Shown: positions 44,851 to 53,549 of the stretch, piece after piece
Layout of the letters: every line of letters starts with the position of its first letter
Position numbering within the stretch: the first letter of the stretch is position 1
Assembly: GCF_001044255.1 (NCBI RefSeq)
Contig: NZ_JYNX01000035.1
Coordinates: 12,800-76,799, forward strand
From: Mycolicibacterium chubuense
Lineage (GTDB): Bacteria; Actinomycetota; Actinomycetes; Mycobacteriales; Mycobacteriaceae
DNA: 64,000 bases
Direction of reading: 5' to 3'
Notes under the pieces: model-generated
Seen by the model: the letters and a program-made list of their open reading frames with translations, nothing else
Database searches by the model: none
Told to the model about the DNA's origin: nothing
Program-made: the position numbers and the translations under genes

Positions 44851-45636
44851 CTATTCGAAATCCAGTCGTACTGAACCTAACCCGCTGAAGTCGGCGACGA
44901 AATGGCTGCCCGGGGGTGCATCTATCGCACGCGTGCACGACCCCGGCAGCACGATGTCGCCGGCCCGGAGGCGGACGCCGAAACTCTCGACCTTGCGGGC
45001 CAGCCAGGCCACCGCGGTCACCGGATTGCCCAGCACCGCATCGCTGCGCCCCTCGGCGACGACATCACCGTTGTTGGTGAGTACCGCGTCGATCGCACGG
45101 ATATCGATGTCCTTGGGCGACACCCGAGCCTCACCGAGCACCCACCCCGCCGACGACGCGTTGTCGGCGATGGTGTCGCACAACTTGATCTGCCAGTTGG
45201 TGATCCGGGTGTCGATCAACTCGATCGCGGGCGCGAAGGCCGCTGTCGCCGCCAGCACATCGTCCTCGGTGCACCCCGCCCCGGGAAGGTCGTCGGACAG
45301 GATGAACCCGACCTCGACCTCGACCCGCGGATAGAGGTATTTCGCCGACTCGACCGGGCGATTCTCGAAGACCTCCATGTCGTCGAGCAGATGCCCGTAG
45401 TCCGGCTCGTCGACGTTCATCATCTTCTGCATGGCCTCCGAGGAGAGGCCCACCTTGTGGCCGATCACCCGGGCACCGTCGGCGATCTTCGCCCGGATGT
45501 TGATCAGCTGGATCTCGTAGGCGTCGACGACATCGATGTCGGCGTGCCGCTCGGTCAGCGGGGAGATCGGCTCGCGGGTCCGCTCGGCCTCGGCCAGCTC
45601 GGCGGCGAGCTTCTCGCGCACCTCGGTGGGCAACAT
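44851..45636 (-). CDS. hsaE: 2-hydroxyhexa-2,4-dienoate hydratase HsaE
   Basis: A 261-residue hydratase of the MhpD/fumarylacetoacetate hydrolase-like family, exactly the length of Rv3536c. Visible are [16 protein letters not shown], the acidic metal site [19 protein letters not shown] and [13 protein letters not shown]. It hydrates the dienoate from ring A cleavage to 4-hydroxy-2-oxohexanoate for HsaF. ATG 45636 follows GGGGA by 9 bases. It is divergent from kstD; the KstR operator at 45694-45707 is 57 bases upstream and probably controls the hsaE-hsaG-hsaF operon too. Confidence 0.95.
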   Translation of the reverse strand: MLPTEVREKLAAELAEAERTREPISPLTERHADIDVVDAYEIQLINIRAKIADGARVIGHKVGLSSEAMQKMMNVDEPDYGHLLDDMEVFENRPVESAKYLYPRVEVEVGFILSDDLPGAGCTEDDVLAATAAFAPAIELIDTRITNWQIKLCDTIADNASSAGWVLGEARVSPKDIDIRAIDAVLTNNGDVVAEGRSDAVLGNPVTAVAWLARKVESFGVRLRAGDIVLPGSCTRAIDAPPGSHFVADFSGLGSVRLDFE

Positions 45637-45693
45637 TTGGTGAAGTCCCCTCGTTTCGTCGACCGGCACAGTTGTTAGTCGGCCGGGCAATTC

Positions 45694-45707
45694 TATAACG
45701 TGTTCTA
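45694..45707. promoter_or_regulatory. KstR operator overlapping the kstD -10 element
   Basis: TATAACGTGTTCTA matches the KstR consensus and ends one base before the kstD ATG (45709). Its first six bases, TATAAC, are a good -10 hexamer at the spacing expected for a leaderless transcript starting at or near the ATG. It also lies upstream of hsaE. Confidence 0.88.
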
Positions 45708-45708
45708 C

Positions 45709-47391
45709 ATGACGGAGCAGGAGTATGACGTCGTCGTGGTGGGCAGCGGCGCCGCGGGCATGGTCGCCGCCCTCACCGCCGCTCACCAGGGCCTCTCGAC
45801 GATAGTCGTCGAGAAGGCCCCGCACTACGGTGGTTCCACCGCCCGTTCGGGCGGCGGAGTGTGGATTCCGAACAACGAGATCCTGAAGCGGGACGGGGTG
45901 ACCGACACTCGCGAGGCCGCGCGCACCTACCTGCACGCGATCATCGGTGACGTGGTGCCGCCCGAGAAGATCGACACCTATCTCGACCGGGGCCCGGAGA
46001 TGTTGTCGTTCGTGCTGAAGCACTCGCCGTTGAAGCTGTGCTGGGTGCCGAACTACTCCGACTACTACCCCGAGTCCCCGGGCGGAAAGTCCACCGGACG
46101 ATCGGTGGAACCCAAACCCTTCGACGCCAAGAAGCTCGGAGCCGACATGAAAGGCCTCGAGCCGCCGTACGGCAAGGTGCCGCTCAACGTGGTCGTCATG
46201 CAGCAGGACTATGTGCGGCTCAACCAGCTCAAGCGGCATCCGCGCGGAGTGCTGCGCAGCCTCAAGGTCGGCGCCCGCACGATGTGGGCGCAGGCGACGG
46301 GAAAGAACCTCGTCGGTATGGGCCGCGCGCTCATCGCGCCGCTGCGCATCGGCCTCAAGGAGGCCGGCGTGCCGGTGCGGCTGAACACGGCGATGACCGA
46401 CCTGTATGTCGAGGACGGTGTGGTACGCGGCATCTACATCCGCAACACCGATGATCCGGAAAGCGCTGAGCCGCAATTGATCCGGGCCCGGCGAGGGGTG
46501 ATCCTGGGCAGCGGCGGATTCGAGCACAACGAGCAGATGCGGGTCAAGTACCAGCGCGCGCCCATCACCACCGAGTGGACGGTCGGCGCGGTGGCCAACA
46601 CCGGCGACGGCATCGTCGCCGCCGAGAAGCTGGGCGCCGCACTCGACGTCATGGAGGACGCGTGGTGGGGCCCGACGGTGCCGCTGGTCGGGGCGCCGTG
46701 GTTCGCACTGTCGGAGCGCAACTCCCCGGGCTCGATCATCGTCAACATGAACGGCAAGCGGTTCATGAACGAGTCGATGCCCTACGTCGAGGCGTGCCAC
46801 CACATGTATGGCGGCCAGTACGGACAGGGCCAGGGCCCCGGCGAGAACATCCCGGCCTGGCTGGTGTTCGACCAGCAGTATCGGGACCGCTACATCTTCG
46901 CTGGACTTCAACCGGGACAACGGATTCCGAACAAGTGGATGGAATCCGGAGTCATCGTCAAGGCCGACACCCTCGCCGAGCTGGCCGCCAAGACCGGCCT
47001 GCCCGCCGATACGTTCACCGCCACCGTCGAGCGCTTCAACGGATTCGCCCGCACCGGGGTCGACGAGGACTTCAAGCGTGGGCAGAGCGCGTACGACCGC
47101 TACTACGGCGATCCGACGAACAAGCCGAATCCGAACCTCGGCGAGATCAGCCACGGCCCGTTCTACGCCGCCAAGATGGTACCCGGCGACCTGGGCACCA
47201 AGGGCGGCATCGTCACCGACACCCACGGCCGCGCGCTGCGCGACGACGGCTCCGTCATCGAGGGCCTCTACGCCGCGGGTAACGTCAGCGCACCGGTGAT
47301 GGGCCACACCTATCCCGGTCCGGGCGGCACCATCGGCCCGGCCATGACGTTCGGTTATCTGGCGGCACTTCACCTGGCCGGCAAGGAGTAA
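45709..47391 (+). CDS. kstD: 3-ketosteroid delta1-dehydrogenase KstD
   Basis: A 560-residue FAD enzyme that introduces the C1-C2 double bond in 3-oxo-4-ene steroids, equivalent to Rv3537. The FAD motif is VVVVGSGAAGMVAALTA with VVEKAPHYGGSTARSGGG downstream. The catalytic C-terminal region is GHTYPGPGGTIGPAMTFGYLA, whose Tyr and Gly match KstD Tyr487 and Gly491. SDYYPESPGG fits the region of the Tyr119 equivalent. ATG 45709 is used; a GTG at 45700 lies inside the KstR operator. There is no ribosome-binding site, so translation is probably leaderless. hsd4B follows after 3 bases. Confidence 0.95.
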   Translation: MTEQEYDVVVVGSGAAGMVAALTAAHQGLSTIVVEKAPHYGGSTARSGGGVWIPNNEILKRDGVTDTREAARTYLHAIIGDVVPPEKIDTYLDRGPEMLSFVLKHSPLKLCWVPNYSDYYPESPGGKSTGRSVEPKPFDAKKLGADMKGLEPPYGKVPLNVVVMQQDYVRLNQLKRHPRGVLRSLKVGARTMWAQATGKNLVGMGRALIAPLRIGLKEAGVPVRLNTAMTDLYVEDGVVRGIYIRNTDDPESAEPQLIRARRGVILGSGGFEHNEQMRVKYQRAPITTEWTVGAVANTGDGIVAAEKLGAALDVMEDAWWGPTVPLVGAPWFALSERNSPGSIIVNMNGKRFMNESMPYVEACHHMYGGQYGQGQGPGENIPAWLVFDQQYRDRYIFAGLQPGQRIPNKWMESGVIVKADTLAELAAKTGLPADTFTATVERFNGFARTGVDEDFKRGQSAYDRYYGDPTNKPNPNLGEISHGPFYAAKMVPGDLGTKGGIVTDTHGRALRDDGSVIEGLYAAGNVSAPVMGHTYPGPGGTIGPAMTFGYLAALHLAGKE

Positions 47392-47394
47392 CGC

Positions 47395-48267
47395 GTGCCC
47401 ATCAACCTCGACGAGGCCATCGGCGCCGAACTCGCCCCGGTCGAGTTCTCGTGGAGCAGCAGCGACATTCAGCTCTACCACCTCGGCCTCGGCGCGGGCG
47501 CCGACCCGATGGACAAGCGGGAGCTGCGCTATCTGACCGACGGCACACCTCAGGTGCTGCCGACATTCGGCAATGTGGCACAGAGCTTCCACATGACCGA
47601 GCCGCCGGCGGTGAGGTTCCCCGGCATCGACATCGAGTTGAGCAGGGTGCTGCACGCCAGCGAGGCCGTCACTGTCCCCGGCCCGATCCCCCCTGCGGGC
47701 ACCGGCATCGCCGTCACCCGCTTTACCGAGATCTGGGACAAGGGCAAGGCCGCGGTCATCTGGTCCGAGACGGAGGTCAAGGATCCCGACGGCACGCTGC
47801 TGTGGACCCAGAAGCGATCGATCTTCGCCCGCGGCGAGGGCGGTTTCGGCGGCGACCGCGGCCCGTCCGGGTCGTCTGCGGCGCCGGAGCGAGCGCCCGA
47901 TATCGAGCTCTCGCTGCCGACGTCACCGCAGCAGGCGCTGCTCTACCGGATGTGCGGAGACCGCAATCCGCTGCACTCCGATCCGGATTTCGCTGCGGCA
48001 GCAGGTTTTCCGCGCCCCATCCTGCACGGGCTGTGCACCTACGGCATGACGTGCAAGGTGCTAGTGGACAACCTGCTCGACGGCGACGTGCGCGGCGTGA
48101 AGTCCTACGGCGCACGGATGGCCGGCGTGGTGTTCCCCGGCGAGACGCTGCGCATCAGCGTCTGGAAGAACTCCGGCGACGACCGGGCCGGATACTCCGC
48201 GGTGGTCACCGCACCGGAGCGGGATGACGCGGTGGCTCTGGCCGGTATCGAGTTCGTCCCCGTCTGA
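47395..48267 (+). CDS. hsd4B: MaoC-like steroid enoyl-CoA hydratase (Rv3538-like, Hsd4B/ChsH3)
   Basis: A 290-residue double hot-dog hydratase. The hydratase-2 motif is in the C-terminal half (YRMCGDRNPLHSDPDFAAAAGF followed by PILHGLCTYG), with the conserved Asp and His. The N-terminal hot-dog half lacks this motif, as usual for two-domain MaoC enzymes. The M. tuberculosis homologue has been described as an alternative side-chain enoyl-CoA hydratase. GTG 47395 lies 3 bases after kstD, so it is in the same KstR-controlled operon. A 13-bp hairpin follows. Confidence 0.88.
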   Translation: MPINLDEAIGAELAPVEFSWSSSDIQLYHLGLGAGADPMDKRELRYLTDGTPQVLPTFGNVAQSFHMTEPPAVRFPGIDIELSRVLHASEAVTVPGPIPPAGTGIAVTRFTEIWDKGKAAVIWSETEVKDPDGTLLWTQKRSIFARGEGGFGGDRGPSGSSAAPERAPDIELSLPTSPQQALLYRMCGDRNPLHSDPDFAAAAGFPRPILHGLCTYGMTCKVLVDNLLDGDVRGVKSYGARMAGVVFPGETLRISVWKNSGDDRAGYSAVVTAPERDDAVALAGIEFVPV

Positions 48268-48294
48268 TCCCGATCGCCCGCACCGTCGTGTGGC

Positions 48295-48330
48295 GACGGT
48301 ACGGGCGCCGATGCCGACGCCCGTACCGTC
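48295..48330. terminator. Bidirectional hairpin terminator
   Basis: Perfect 13-base arms, GACGGTACGGGCG and CGCCCGTACCGTC, flank a 10-base loop. It lies between the convergent stops of hsd4B (48267) and the PGRS-like gene (48348). There is no long T tract, as is common in mycobacteria. Confidence 0.75.
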
Positions 48331-48347
48331 CTTGCCGTGCTGACCCT

Positions 48348-49571
48348 TTAGTCGTCGCTGCTGGTCTTGGCGCTCTGCGAGGCGCTCGGGGAGCCTGCCT
48401 TCCCGTCGGCCCCGTCGCTTCCGAACGTTCCGCCGGCACCGCCGCTGCCTGCCGAACCGCCCTTGGCCGTGCCGGTCGTGACCGCGTCGCCGCCGTCGCC
48501 GCCGTCGCCGCCGTTGCCGGTGAAGCCGGTGGAGTCGCCACCGTTGCCACCCGCGCCGCCGGTGGCCTTGCCGCTACCGCTGGTCGCCTTCCCGCCGTTT
48601 CCGGCCGAGCCGCCGGTACCCGAACCTCCGGCGCCACCACCGTTTCCGCCCTTGCCGCCCGTGGCCGCCGAGCCGCCGCCGGCCGTGGCGGAACCGCCGT
48701 TGCCGGCCTCGCCCCCGGTGCCGCCGACCGACGACTCGCCGCCGGCGCCACCGGCTCCACCGGTCGCCGAGCCACCCGTGCCGCTCGTCGCGTTACCGCC
48801 GTCGCCGCCCTTGCCGGCCACGCCGCTGGCGTCGTGGTTCAGGCCGCCCCGTCCACCGCTTCCACCCTTGGCGCTGCCGTTCACCGACGTCGCGTTGCCG
48901 CCCTTGCCGCCGTCACCGGACTGCCCGCCGAAGGTGCCGCCCTCACCACCGGCGCCACCGGCGCCACCGACCGCGTCGCCTTCGTTGACGGTTGTCGTCG
49001 CGGGATTGTCGGCAGTGGAGTTCGTGATGTCGGCACCGGCACCACCCTTGCCGCCGTTGCCGAACAGTCCGGCACTGCCGCCTGCGCCGCCGGCACCGCC
49101 GTTGACTCCTGCCTTGCCGGCGCCGCCGTCACCGCCGTTACCGAAATACAGACCGGCCTTGCCGCCCGATCCGCCGTTGGCTCCGTCGCCGCCGTTGCCT
49201 CCGAGGAGTCCGCCGTTCTGACCGTTGCACGCTCTACCCGTGCAGTCCGCGGCGGCATCGGCGCCGTCACCGATCAGCCAGCCGTTCGGCCCGATGATCG
49301 GACGCAGCGCCGCGGCGGCCGAAGGAGTGGCCGCAGCGACGGCGGGGCCGTCAGCGCCGGTCACGCAATCCGCGCCCGCGACCGTGCAGTCCTGGCCGGT
49401 GGACGCCAACAGCACGTCGTAGGAGACGGGCGCCGTCGAGTCATGCGGTACCAGAGACAGCGCTCCGGCGTAGGCGAGCGCCGCTCCACCGACACCGGCT
49501 GCAGTCACGCCGGCTTTCAGGTAGGTACGGACCGGCGCTGAGCGAGCGCTGTTGCGGGCATGTTTGGCCAT
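48348..49571 (-). CDS. PGRS-like glycine-rich protein without a PE domain
   Basis: A 407-residue protein. Residues 1-18 are basic, 19-43 are hydrophobic (AGVTAAGVGGAALAYAGALSL) and could be a signal or membrane anchor. Residues 44-115 are a short Ala-rich region with four cysteines (DCTVAGADC, DCTGRAC). The link IIGPNGWLIGDGADA resembles the motif preceding PGRS domains of PE_PGRS proteins. From 116 to about 390 it is GGxGGx repeat, ending in a Ser/Lys-rich tail. No PE domain is present. ATG 49571 follows GGGGGAG by 8 bases. It probably resides in the envelope or outside the cell. Confidence 0.78.
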   Translation of the reverse strand: MAKHARNSARSAPVRTYLKAGVTAAGVGGAALAYAGALSLVPHDSTAPVSYDVLLASTGQDCTVAGADCVTGADGPAVAAATPSAAAALRPIIGPNGWLIGDGADAAADCTGRACNGQNGGLLGGNGGDGANGGSGGKAGLYFGNGGDGGAGKAGVNGGAGGAGGSAGLFGNGGKGGAGADITNSTADNPATTTVNEGDAVGGAGGAGGEGGTFGGQSGDGGKGGNATSVNGSAKGGSGGRGGLNHDASGVAGKGGDGGNATSGTGGSATGGAGGAGGESSVGGTGGEAGNGGSATAGGGSAATGGKGGNGGGAGGSGTGGSAGNGGKATSGSGKATGGAGGNGGDSTGFTGNGGDGGDGGDAVTTGTAKGGSAGSGGAGGTFGSDGADGKAGSPSASQSAKTSSDD

Positions 49572-49945
49572 GCGAGGACTCCCCCTTTTGGTTTGTTGGT
49601 AATTGGATCCCCTGTAGCAGCCGTCACACTAGCCAATTGACACCGGCGAAACGACCGAATTAGCGATTTGCTGGCCACCGTGTCTGTGCCGCCGACGCCC
49701 GGCGGGCGCCGAAGGCGGCATGCCCGCCACCGGCTGTGCGGGCGCACAACCTGCACCGATGTCCCCGCGTCGTCGACCGGCACATCGCCGGGCACGAGCG
49801 TCGGTGAAGACGATGTGCCACAACGCCTCTCGATGCAAGGCGCACGCCGGCTCGGCGCGATCGGGCAGATTCCCACATAACTTCACTTACATCGCGGCGA
49901 GGCGCCGTGCCGCCGCGGCCAGTGGCAATCGTTCGCCGGCGAGGC
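49572..49945. other. Non-coding gap upstream of the PGRS-like gene
   Basis: About 370 bases without a convincing gene on either strand. The part next to 49571 must hold the PGRS-like gene promoter and its GGGGGAG ribosome-binding site. Short frames here have arginine-rich, shadow-like composition. No repeat or hairpin stands out. Confidence 0.5.
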
Positions 49946-50455
49946 CTATCGGCAGAGCGTGTCGATCTTCGCCGCGGTCGCCTGCGCAGTCTTCTCCCGG
50001 TTGGACTGCGCGGGATCGTCTGCCGGTGCCCCGGCGAGCTGACCCATGCCGATGTAGGTCAGATCGTCTGCGAAGGACCGCACCGCGTCGGCGAGATCCC
50101 CGGGCACCGACGAGTTGAGGCGGGACAGGAGGAACTCTCCCCCGCCCAGCGTCGCCAGCCTGGCGTTGGCGGCGACTGCCTGCTGAGCTACTCGATCATT
50201 GCCGAGGTCGGCATTGGTCTGCAGGGACACCGCGTTGCGCACCATCGTGAATGCATCGCAGACCTGCGTTTTCTGGTCGCCGGACTGCACACCACCGCCC
50301 GAGGCGACCTCGCCGGAACCCGACGGGCGGAGAAGACCCCATGCCGCGAGGGCGATGGCGACGACTCCGACCGCGAGGGCGACAGGGGCGATCCAGGCCG
50401 CGCGGGTGCTGCTAGCCGACGATTGCGGCCTCGTGTCCGACATGGGCGCGATCAT
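49946..50455 (-). CDS. Single-pass mycobacterial membrane protein of unknown function
   Basis: A 169-residue protein with one transmembrane segment near residues 22-43 (IAPVALAVGVVAIALAAWGLL). The extracytoplasmic domain has two cysteines (QKTQVCDAF and the C-terminal IDTLCR), probably disulfide-linked, and a helical core VRNAVSLQTNADLGNDRVAQQ. I recognise this as a type of conserved Ala-rich mycobacterial envelope protein but cannot name it. ATG 50455 or the ATG four codons later could be used. It is divergent from the MPT63-like gene. Confidence 0.7.
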   Translation of the reverse strand: MIAPMSDTRPQSSASSTRAAWIAPVALAVGVVAIALAAWGLLRPSGSGEVASGGGVQSGDQKTQVCDAFTMVRNAVSLQTNADLGNDRVAQQAVAANARLATLGGGEFLLSRLNSSVPGDLADAVRSFADDLTYIGMGQLAGAPADDPAQSNREKTAQATAAKIDTLCR

Positions 50456-50621
50456 AGCTGCAAACGCTTTGCCTGCTAATGGATCTCGCTGCGACGCGCC
50501 GCACTGGGTGATGAGGCGGTGGCCTGTCGGGATATTGGTGCACGGAGCAGGGGTGGTGACCTGTTAGGTTGCTCGGGGGGTCAACCTCGCTGCTCGCTCA
50601 ACGAAACAGGAGGACATCGTC

Positions 50622-51548
50622 GTGCACATCAAGCCCGCTCTGGTCGCCGTCACCGCCGCGGCCGCCGTCGGCGTGGCCGGCGCGCCGTTTGCTTCGGCCG
50701 ATCCGGAGGTCAAGTACCTCGGACAGCCCGGAGAACTCGTCAACGGCGCCGTCGTCCAGCACTGGACCGTCACCGGCCTGAAGCCGAGCAACGACACGAT
50801 CCCCTATCAGCCCGTCGGCACGTTGTGGGAGGCCACCGCCACCGACGAGGCCATCGCCGGCTCGGTAGCCCCCATCGTCTCCAACCTGAATGCACGCGCC
50901 CGCAACGGCGACACCTATCGCGTGCTGTTCGGCGTCGCGACACCGCAGGGCGTGAATCCGTCGACCTTGTCACAGGGCGAGAAGACCACCGGGAAGATCT
51001 ACTTCGACGTCACCGGCGAGAAGCCCGACAGCGTCTTCTACGCCACCGGCGGCCCTGACCCGGTGCTGCTGTGGGTGGAGGCGCCGCCCGCCCCGCCGAG
51101 CGCATCGGGCGGGGCCCGCACCCCGGCGTACACCGGTTCGTCGCCGGCCTCGTCGGGCGCGGCCGAGACGTCTCCGGAGGCTCCGGAGACGTCGACGACA
51201 CCTACGCCCGGTGCCGCGCCGGCTTCGGCAACCCCCGCGCCGACGGCCACCCCGGTGCCCGCGGGCAGCGCGGGCACCCCGCTGCCGCAGGGCAGCTCGG
51301 GCACCCCGCTTCCCGCCGGTAGTGCGGGCACGCCGCTCCCCGAGGGCGCCGCAGCGAGTCCGACCCCGGTGCCGGCCGCCGTCAGCCCGGCCCCGGCGCC
51401 TGCCGCGGTCGCCCCGGCTCCAGCCGGCAGTGCGGGAACGCCGCTGCCCGCGGGCAGCGCCGGCACTCCGATCCAGGATGCGACCGCTCCGGCGACCGGC
51501 CAGGCCCCCGGCCCCGCGACGACCGTCGTCGTTCCGCCCCCGGCCTGA
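50622..51548 (+). CDS. MPT63-like (DUF1942) secreted protein with Pro-rich repeat tail
   Basis: A 308-residue secreted protein. The signal peptide covers about residues 1-26 (GVAGAPFASA). Residues about 27-150 look like an MPT63/DUF1942 immunoglobulin-like domain (VKYLGQPGELVNGAVVQHWTV, YQPVGTLWEATAT, GKIYFDVTG). The rest is Pro/Ala/Thr-rich with five copies of GS(A/S)GTP(L/I) in two clusters. Known MPT63 stops after the folded domain, so the tail is an addition, perhaps a wall-spanning or O-mannosylated stalk. GTG 50622 follows AGGAGG with 8-base spacing. Confidence 0.78.
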   Translation: MHIKPALVAVTAAAAVGVAGAPFASADPEVKYLGQPGELVNGAVVQHWTVTGLKPSNDTIPYQPVGTLWEATATDEAIAGSVAPIVSNLNARARNGDTYRVLFGVATPQGVNPSTLSQGEKTTGKIYFDVTGEKPDSVFYATGGPDPVLLWVEAPPAPPSASGGARTPAYTGSSPASSGAAETSPEAPETSTTPTPGAAPASATPAPTATPVPAGSAGTPLPQGSSGTPLPAGSAGTPLPEGAAASPTPVPAAVSPAPAPAAVAPAPAGSAGTPLPAGSAGTPIQDATAPATGQAPGPATTVVVPPPA

Positions 51549-51569
51549 CATCCGCCGGGTCGGCGCGCG

Positions 51570-52277
51570 CTAGGAGTGCGAAGCCCACCAGGTGTACAGC
51601 TGAACCATGTTGGGGCCCTGCGGTCCCGACTGCACCGCACTGACCATCAGATCGGCGTCCGTGGTCCACGCGACGGTCGGCTTGCTCTGCTGAAAGCCGC
51701 ACACCAGCGTCCCGGCGGTCTGCTGCGGGGTGGCGTTGCGCCGCCAGGGTCCCGGTGACTGGATGTTGCCGGGACAGTCTACGACCGACGACGTGTTGAC
51801 CACGTCGTCGAACAGACCCTTGAGCGCGTCCTTGTCCTCGGCCAGCGTGTACGTGGCGGACAGTGGACCCCCGGTATCGGCGTTGGGGGCACAACTGAGT
51901 TGTGCCAGCGCCCCTTTGGCGGGCACGACCGCTTCGCAGGAGTCCGCGGCATAACCTCTCGGCAACATCCCGCGCAGGCGCGCTTCCGCCTGCTCCGGCG
52001 ATTCGGTCTGCGTGGTGGCGCCCGCATCGCCGGACGGCGCATCGGCGTCTTGCGAGGAGGGCCAGAACGACCAGGCGAGAACCCCGAGGGCCACGACGGC
52101 GACGGTGGCGGCCGCAACGAGCACGACGGGCCGGTTGTCCCGCCGGACCGGGCGGGGGTTCACCGACAGCGGCGCGTCGAATCGGCGGTCCGCGGCGGCC
52201 GCCGCCGGCGGCCGCGCGTCGCGCACGGGCAGCGGTCCGGTATCCGCGTCATCGGGTTCGGGCTCGTGCGAGCTCAT
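51570..52277 (-). CDS. Single-pass membrane protein with four-cysteine outer domain
   Basis: A 235-residue protein. Residues 1-48 are Pro/Asp/Arg-rich and cytoplasmic. A transmembrane helix lies near 50-71 (PVVLVAAATVAVVALGVLAW). The outer domain has four cysteines (DSCEAV, LSCAPN, VDCPGN, LVCGF) suggesting two disulfides. It resembles outer domains seen in mycobacterial kinases and orphan envelope proteins, but no kinase domain is present. ATG 52277 begins the frame cleanly. Its function is not recognised. It converges with the MPT63-like gene. Confidence 0.68.
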   Translation of the reverse strand: MSSHEPEPDDADTGPLPVRDARPPAAAAADRRFDAPLSVNPRPVRRDNRPVVLVAAATVAVVALGVLAWSFWPSSQDADAPSGDAGATTQTESPEQAEARLRGMLPRGYAADSCEAVVPAKGALAQLSCAPNADTGGPLSATYTLAEDKDALKGLFDDVVNTSSVVDCPGNIQSPGPWRRNATPQQTAGTLVCGFQQSKPTVAWTTDADLMVSAVQSGPQGPNMVQLYTWWASHS

Positions 52278-52346
52278 TCCGACAAGGGTAGTGGGCGCCG
52301 CGTCGTGGTCCTGTGAGGCGCACCCCGGAGATGCGGTCCGCCGCGG

Positions 52347-53549
52347 TCACCCACCATCGCTTCCCGAATCGCCCGACGACCCGCCACCGGAGGGTCCGTT
52401 GTCCGGACCCGACGCGCCGCCCGAACCCTGACCTCCGTCAGATCCGGCATCGCTGCCGCGGGACGTGTCGCTACCCGCATCGGCACCTTCCTGGGTACCG
52501 GAACCGCCACCCTGGCCGCCGCTGGGCGGATCCTCGCCCGGCCCCGAATCGCCGCCGGTGCCCGCGTTCCCGGTGTCGTCGGTGCCCGCGTTTCCGACGT
52601 CGTCGTCAGCCTCCGGTACGGGAGCGTCGGGCGTGACCTCGGGCGTGACCTCGGGCGTGACCGAAGGTGGTGCGGGCGTCGAGATCTCGACGGTGGGCGG
52701 GGCCGGCACGTCCACCGGCGGCGGCGCCACGACGACCGGTGTCGGGGGCGGAGGCGGTGGGGTCGGCGTGGCGACCGGCGGTGGTGGTGGCGGGGGCGCG
52801 CTGATCACGCTCGGCGGCGCGATGGGCGGTGCCGCAGGGGCGGGAGGTGCCGCGGGTGCGGGCGGTGCGGGCGCTGCGGCAACGGACAGCACCTGCACCG
52901 CATGCTGAACCTGCGCCGCGCCGGCCGAGGCCGGGATGAACGCGGCGACGACGTCGGTCAGTCCCTGGATCAGCGCCGCCGGCAGCTGCTGCATGAGGTA
53001 CTGCCACAGCAACTCCAGATCCGCCATCCCGATCGGCGATCCCGCCGAACCGGCTCCGCCGCCCCCGCCACCGCCGCTGAACAGCAGCGCGGATGCCGGC
53101 ATCGCGAAGCCCGCGGACGCCAACACCTCGAGGGTTCTGACGATCTGCGGTAACCCGTGCTTCTCCACGGCGCTCAGGAAGACCTCGGCGCGCACGCTGG
53201 GGAAGTTGTTCTGCAGGATGTCCGCGAGGTGGGCAAGGGTCGGCAACGCAGCGGTGGTGAAGTCGATCAGCTGGGTGGTCGCCACGTCTCCGAGCCGATC
53301 GGGCAGCGTCGACAAGGATCCGTGGTCCTCCTCCCCGAGGACCACCCCCGTCCGGTCGCCCGGAAGGTGATACAGCGAGACGCTGAACACGAGCCCCACC
53401 GCGACGACGGCCGCACCCGCGATACGCCCGATCGAGCGGTCGTCGGGGTCGCGACACACCTGTCGGCTGACCCCCGCACGCCTGGCTCTACCGCCTATGA
53501 CATCCGTCAATGACCTCGCCCCCTCGATGACCGACCGGGCAGCTGGCAC
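52347..53549 (-). CDS. Proline- and glycine-rich membrane-anchored protein
   Basis: A 400-residue protein. A hydrophobic segment lies near residues 42-60 (GAAVVAVGLVFSVSLYHL). Residues about 65-220 form a helical domain (LGDVATTQLIDFTTAALPTLAHLADILQ, GMADLELLWQYLMQQLP). Residues 221-310 are extremely Pro-rich with three TPEV repeats. Residues 311-400 are Gly/Ser/Asp-rich and acidic. It looks like an envelope protein with a long disordered stalk. The GTG start at 53549 has no good ribosome-binding site, so the true start may be a little downstream. I do not recognise a family. Confidence 0.6.
   Translation of the reverse strand: MPAARSVIEGARSLTDVIGGRARRAGVSRQVCRDPDDRSIGRIAGAAVVAVGLVFSVSLYHLPGDRTGVVLGEEDHGSLSTLPDRLGDVATTQLIDFTTAALPTLAHLADILQNNFPSVRAEVFLSAVEKHGLPQIVRTLEVLASAGFAMPASALLFSGGGGGGGAGSAGSPIGMADLELLWQYLMQQLPAALIQGLTDVVAAFIPASAGAAQVQHAVQVLSVAAAPAPPAPAAPPAPAAPPIAPPSVISAPPPPPPPVATPTPPPPPPTPVVVAPPPVDVPAPPTVEISTPAPPSVTPEVTPEVTPDAPVPEADDDVGNAGTDDTGNAGTGGDSGPGEDPPSGGQGGGSGTQEGADAGSDTSRGSDAGSDGGQGSGGASGPDNGPSGGGSSGDSGSDGG

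Noticed and set aside
48380-49230. Repetitive GCC/CCG-rich tract that could suggest a CRISPR or minisatellite
   Set aside because: The periodicity is codon-level (Gly-Gly-x), with no constant direct repeats separated by unique spacers.
48367-49541. Long plus-strand frames opposite the PGRS-like gene
   Set aside because: Their Pro- or Ala-rich repeats are the complements of GGxGGx codons. The minus strand has a signal-like start, a ribosome-binding site and a PGRS link motif.
49668-49880. Short frames in the gap upstream of the PGRS-like gene
   Set aside because: No ribosome-binding site or family resemblance; arginine-rich, shadow-like composition.
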